A DNA stretch of 8,741 nt from Deltaproteobacteria bacterium (GTDB lineage: Bacteria; Myxococcota_A; UBA9042; DTJE01). This document shows positions 6,424-8,741 of the stretch, piece by piece. The stretch lies in contig JADHTP010000123.1 of the NCBI GenBank assembly GCA_016784945.1, positions 1 through 8,741 of the forward strand, read 5' to 3'. How positions within the stretch are numbered: position 1 is the first letter of the stretch; every line of letters begins with the position of its first letter. The notes beneath the pieces were generated by a model, which worked only from the letters and a program-made list of their open reading frames with translations, had not been told where the DNA came from and did not search any database. Made by a program: the position numbers and the translations under genes.

Positions 6424-6450
6424 TGCCCCCTTGTCTGGGCATGATATGAT
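6423..6450 (+). promoter_or_regulatory. Candidate sigma-70 promoter for the oxidoreductase gene
   Basis: TTGCCC (6423-6428), a 16-base spacer, then TATGAT (6445-6450), five of six matches to the consensus -10. Transcription would start near 6457, leaving a leader of about 20 bases with AGGG ahead of the ATG at 6478. Confidence 0.5.
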
Positions 6451-6477
6451 GCCTTCGAACCAGCACAGGGTACGATA

Positions 6478-7506
6478 ATGAAAGCGGTATTCATCGAAAG
6501 GATTGGACTCCCCGATGAGGCGCTGCGGACACGGGAATGCCCGGCGCCCGTGCCCCTCGAAGGACAGGTTCTCATCGACGTGCGCGCCTTTGGAGTCAAC
6601 TTTGCCGACATCCTCGCCAGGACCGGAATGTACTTCGATGCGCCCAGGATGCCCTTCATTCCCGGATACGAGGTCTCGGGCTCGGTCATTGCCGTGGGCG
6701 ATGGTTGCCATCGCATCAAGGAGGGCGATCGCGTGGCCGCTCTCACCGACTTCGGCGGCTATGCCGAACAGGCCGTGGCCCCCGAACAATCCGTGGTGTG
6801 CATTCCCGACGAAATGGATTTCGCCGACGCGGCGGCCATCCCCGTCAATGGCGTGACGGCCCAGCTGGCCCTGCGCGGCCTGACCACCGTCATTCCCGGG
6901 GATCGGGTGCTGATCCACGCCGCGGCCGGCGGTGTGGGACTCATGGCTGTCCAGATCGCACTGGACGCCGGGTGCGAGGTGTTCGGGACGGTCAGCTCGG
7001 AAAAAAAGGTCGAGTTCCTGCGCGAAATGGGTATGCAGCATCCCATGATCCACTCCCGGGTGGACGTGGAAACCGAGGTTCGCAGGTTGTCGGACGACCA
7101 GGGGCTGGACCTGGTGGTGGACTCCCTGGGCGGGGCGTCACTCGCCTCGGGGATCCGCATGCTGGCGCCCTCGGGTCGCCTGGTCAGCATCGGCATCGCG
7201 TCCATGACCCCCCGGAAGACCCGGAACCTTGTTTCAGCCGGCTTCGGCCTGTTGAAGACGCCCTTTTTCCATCCCTACTCCCTGTTGTCGGAGAGCCGGT
7301 CCTACATGGGCATCAACGTCAAGCGCATCGCCGAGAAAAGACCTCAGGTACTGGCCCGTTCCCTGGACGACATCTTCGACCTGGTGGGGCAGGGCCGGGT
7401 CCGGCCCCACCTCGATTCCGTCTACCCCATGGCGGAGTGCGCCAAGGCCCACGAGCGTCTGCACGGAAGGGGTTCCATCGGGAAGGTGGTGGTCACCGTG
7501 GGCTAG
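6478..7506 (+). CDS. Zinc-free quinone oxidoreductase / VAT-1-like medium-chain reductase
   Basis: A 342-residue medium-chain dehydrogenase/reductase of the NADPH:quinone oxidoreductase type, probably reducing quinones or alpha,beta-unsaturated carbonyl compounds with NADPH in the cytoplasm. The GroES-like N-terminal domain holds GVNFADILARTGMY (39-52) and PFIPGYEVSG (59-68), which match the VAT-1/QOR branch. The Rossmann domain starts with HAAAGGVGLMAVQIA (147-161) containing the AxxGxxG nucleotide motif. SSEKK (173-177) after the second beta strand fits an NADPH-binding loop. Zinc-binding cysteines of classical alcohol dehydrogenases are missing, as expected for this branch. The C-terminus GKVVVTVG is the family's normal ending, so the protein is complete. 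It is divergent from the NifX-like gene. Its TAG stop lies inside the CTAG at the left edge of the MITE-like element. The precise substrate cannot be read from sequence. Confidence 0.92.
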   Translation: MKAVFIERIGLPDEALRTRECPAPVPLEGQVLIDVRAFGVNFADILARTGMYFDAPRMPFIPGYEVSGSVIAVGDGCHRIKEGDRVAALTDFGGYAEQAVAPEQSVVCIPDEMDFADAAAIPVNGVTAQLALRGLTTVIPGDRVLIHAAAGGVGLMAVQIALDAGCEVFGTVSSEKKVEFLREMGMQHPMIHSRVDVETEVRRLSDDQGLDLVVDSLGGASLASGIRMLAPSGRLVSIGIASMTPRKTRNLVSAGFGLLKTPFFHPYSLLSESRSYMGINVKRIAEKRPQVLARSLDDIFDLVGQGRVRPHLDSVYPMAECAKAHERLHGRGSIGKVVVTVG

Positions 7507-7521
7507 GCTCTGTCCATCAAT
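7507..7521 (+). repeat. Left terminal inverted repeat of the MITE-like element
   Basis: Fifteen bases following the left CTAG. Exact reverse complement of 7673-7687. Bases just outside (7502/7692) and just inside (7522/7672) do not pair, so the repeat boundaries are sharp. Confidence 0.8.
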
Positions 7522-7672
7522 CCCGAATCGGCTGCGCCGGGCCGCTCCACGCGCCGACGGCGTCGCCGACCGGAACGTGAACCTCGACGTAGGTTACAGC
7601 TACGCCTTCGGTCCACAACCCGGCCATCTCCTTCCCGGCATCACGGATCGCCTCCGGCTCGCTTCGACACGT

Positions 7673-7687
7673 ATTGATGGACAGAGC
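7673..7687 (-). repeat. Right terminal inverted repeat of the MITE-like element
   Basis: Fifteen bases preceding the right CTAG, exact reverse complement of 7507-7521. The adjoining CTAG supplies the TAG stop of the hydrolase gene on the minus strand. Confidence 0.8.
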
Positions 7688-8741
7688 CTAGAAGTCGTAC
7701 GGGACCTCGATGACTTCCGGCTTCCGGGTGCGGAAGCGCTTGTCCACGTCGGCGATGACGTCCATCAACGAATCCTCGAAACGCATGATGTCCGCCACGT
7801 CGGCTTCGGCCCATCGGTTGGTGGTGTGGTTGTAGAAGAAGTGGCCGCCGTTGCACTCCTGCTCCAGTTTGCCCGGGTCGTCCACGATGGCGCAGGACTC
7901 GTGGTCATCCTTGCAGTCCGGGTCGATGCACTTGTTCACATCCTTGGTGCAGCCGCAATACCGGACGCCGGTGTCCCGATTCACGTAACAGCACTGACCC
8001 TCGGGGGCCAGGAGGATGAACCGGGGGATGATGCCCTGGGCGGCCAGCATGTTGAACAGGCTTCCCGTCAGGACCATCACGTCGGCGCCCATGCCGTGAC
8101 CGGGCAGGAAAATCATCAGGGGGTAACGCAGGTCGGCGTTCTCCGGGGCGTTGTAGCCCGGGGGCAGGCTGATGGAATAGCGCACCCGGCCGTTCAGAGA
8201 CTGGGACCAGGTGCTGGTGTGGACGGCTTCACCCTGGTTGTCCCCGTCCGCCACCACGATGGGATCGGGCAGCCGATAGGCCGCCATGGAAAAGAACACC
8301 AGAACGCGGTTGGCCATCTGGCAGGCCAGTCCCACGTGTTTTCCGTCGCCCTGGATGATGTCCGTGTCCGAGGCGTCGGGATTGCCGTAACGCACCAGCA
8401 CGTTCCGACCCATTCCCGTGGCGGAGAAGTCGATGTCACCCATGTAGGTCAACAGGTCGTCGCAGGTGGCATCGGGATAAAGGGCGTTGTCGGTGTCGCT
8501 GAAATCGTCGTACTCGCGCACCTCCAGTCCCCTCAGCTTGAGGGCGTTGGACAGGTTCATTGTCAGGGGAAGGGCATGCAGCGAATCCCGGATCCCGCCG
8601 TCGAAATACCAGTGGATCCGACGGACGTCGGCCAGCGGCGCCGTGTTGAAGAAGGTGCGGGCGTCGGCCTCGATCATGGTGTCGATCCGGGGATTGCGGT
8701 CGAACTTCTGGTTGTCTTCCCCGTAGTCCTTGTACCCGGTG
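7688..8741 (-). CDS. Esterase-like alpha/beta-hydrolase protein, 5' end outside window
   Basis: The frame is open from the window end (first full codon at 8740) to TAG at 7688, 350 residues. The in-frame ATG at 8677 is internal: the 21 codons before it read as ordinary protein (TGYKDYGEDNQKFDRNP...), so the true start is outside. Two pieces of esterase D-type (PF00756-like) fold are seen. Residues about 38-155 look like the back half of a hydrolase: WYFDGGIRD with a likely catalytic Asp52, then GDGKHVG with a likely catalytic His135 and a following helix. Residues about 159-346 look like the front half: SLNGRVRYSISLPPGY, RYPLMIFLPGHGMG (oxyanion-type HGxG), FILLAPEG, and VIADVDKRFRTR, which normally directly precedes the GxSxGG nucleophile. 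The protein stops there (EVPYDF), with no GxSxG in view. An eight-cysteine segment (250-296) suggests an exported, disulfide-bonded protein. Either two tandem domains, the second incomplete, or a permuted order. Product class is moderately sure; activity is unknown. Confidence 0.7.
   Translation of the reverse strand, partial: TGYKDYGEDNQKFDRNPRIDTMIEADARTFFNTAPLADVRRIHWYFDGGIRDSLHALPLTMNLSNALKLRGLEVREYDDFSDTDNALYPDATCDDLLTYMGDIDFSATGMGRNVLVRYGNPDASDTDIIQGDGKHVGLACQMANRVLVFFSMAAYRLPDPIVVADGDNQGEAVHTSTWSQSLNGRVRYSISLPPGYNAPENADLRYPLMIFLPGHGMGADVMVLTGSLFNMLAAQGIIPRFILLAPEGQCCYVNRDTGVRYCGCTKDVNKCIDPDCKDDHESCAIVDDPGKLEQECNGGHFFYNHTTNRWAEADVADIMRFEDSLMDVIADVDKRFRTRKPEVIEVPYDF

Larger units (their letters stand above)
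7503..7691. mobile_element. MITE-like element with 19-bp perfect inverted ends and CTAG edges
   Basis: The sequence ctaggctctgtccatcaat (7503-7521) recurs as its exact reverse complement at 7673-7691. CTAG at both outer edges is palindromic and may be a four-base target duplication, leaving 15-bp terminal inverted repeats around about 181 bp. The ends resemble those of IS5-type elements, some of which target CTAG or YTAR, but this family link is a recollection and not a match I can verify. The interior encodes no transposase, so a non-autonomous element or solo remnant is likely. It holds small palindromes: CGGCG-T-CGCCG near 7558-7568 and a CGTAG/CTACG hairpin near 7588-7604. As it sits between convergent genes, the paired ends could also act as a bidirectional transcription stop. 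It fills the whole gap between the two genes. Confidence 0.75.

Noticed and set aside
6537..7580. A 347-codon plus-strand frame overlapping the oxidoreductase
   Set aside because: Arg/Gly-rich alternate frame of a clear reductase gene; no start signal or motif.
7517..7687. A small gene inside the MITE-like element (56 codons, minus strand)
   Set aside because: The frame has no convincing ribosome site or family motif, the opposite strand is open too, and its length is within chance for GC-rich DNA.

Overview
The window looks like chromosomal DNA of a GC-rich Gram-negative (diderm) bacterium. A complete MCE/Mla-type lipid ABC transporter implies an outer membrane. Gene style (paired MlaE/MlaF genes, a DUF362 protein, a NifX-like orphan, a multi-part secreted-type esterase) suggests a deltaproteobacterial-type lineage (Desulfobacterota, Myxococcota or relatives). 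That placement is an inference, not a determination. I see no rRNA, tRNA, CRISPR array or phage gene.

Layout. Bases 5833 down to 1 hold one tightly packed minus-strand operon. In transcription order it encodes an ABC ATPase (mlaF-like, copy 2), a permease (mlaE-like, copy 2), a second permease (mlaE-like, copy 1), a second ATPase (mlaF-like, copy 1), a membrane-anchored MCE protein with a long helical tail (mlaD-like), a DUF362 protein and an exported TPR-like protein cut by the window edge. Gaps between genes are 0 to 15 bases, and two junctions are stop codons directly abutting ATG. Upstream (5901-6341, minus) is a NifX/NifB-like cofactor-binding-family protein. It is divergent from a zinc-free quinone oxidoreductase/VAT-1-like reductase (6478-7506, plus). 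The shared intergenic region holds heptamer repeats, an inverted repeat and facing promoter-like elements. A 189-bp MITE-like insertion with 19-bp perfect inverted ends (CTAG at both edges) separates that reductase from a convergent, 5'-truncated alpha/beta-hydrolase (esterase-like) gene (7688 to the window end, minus).

Most interesting point. The two transporter ATPases carry complementary defects. Copy 1 keeps the catalytic Walker B glutamate but has lost the LSGGQ-type signature (VGPPE instead). Copy 2 keeps LSGGM but has Asp in place of the catalytic Glu. Put together as a heterodimer they give exactly one consensus and one degenerate ATP site, the arrangement known from asymmetric heterodimeric ABC exporters such as TM287/288. 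With two divergent permeases in the same operon, this predicts a fully heterodimeric, asymmetric MCE lipid transporter, coupled to a DUF362 protein and a periplasmic TPR-like protein. The hydrolase is also unusual: its visible part runs from the Asp/His end of one hydrolase domain into the front half of another, and stops where the nucleophile serine should come.
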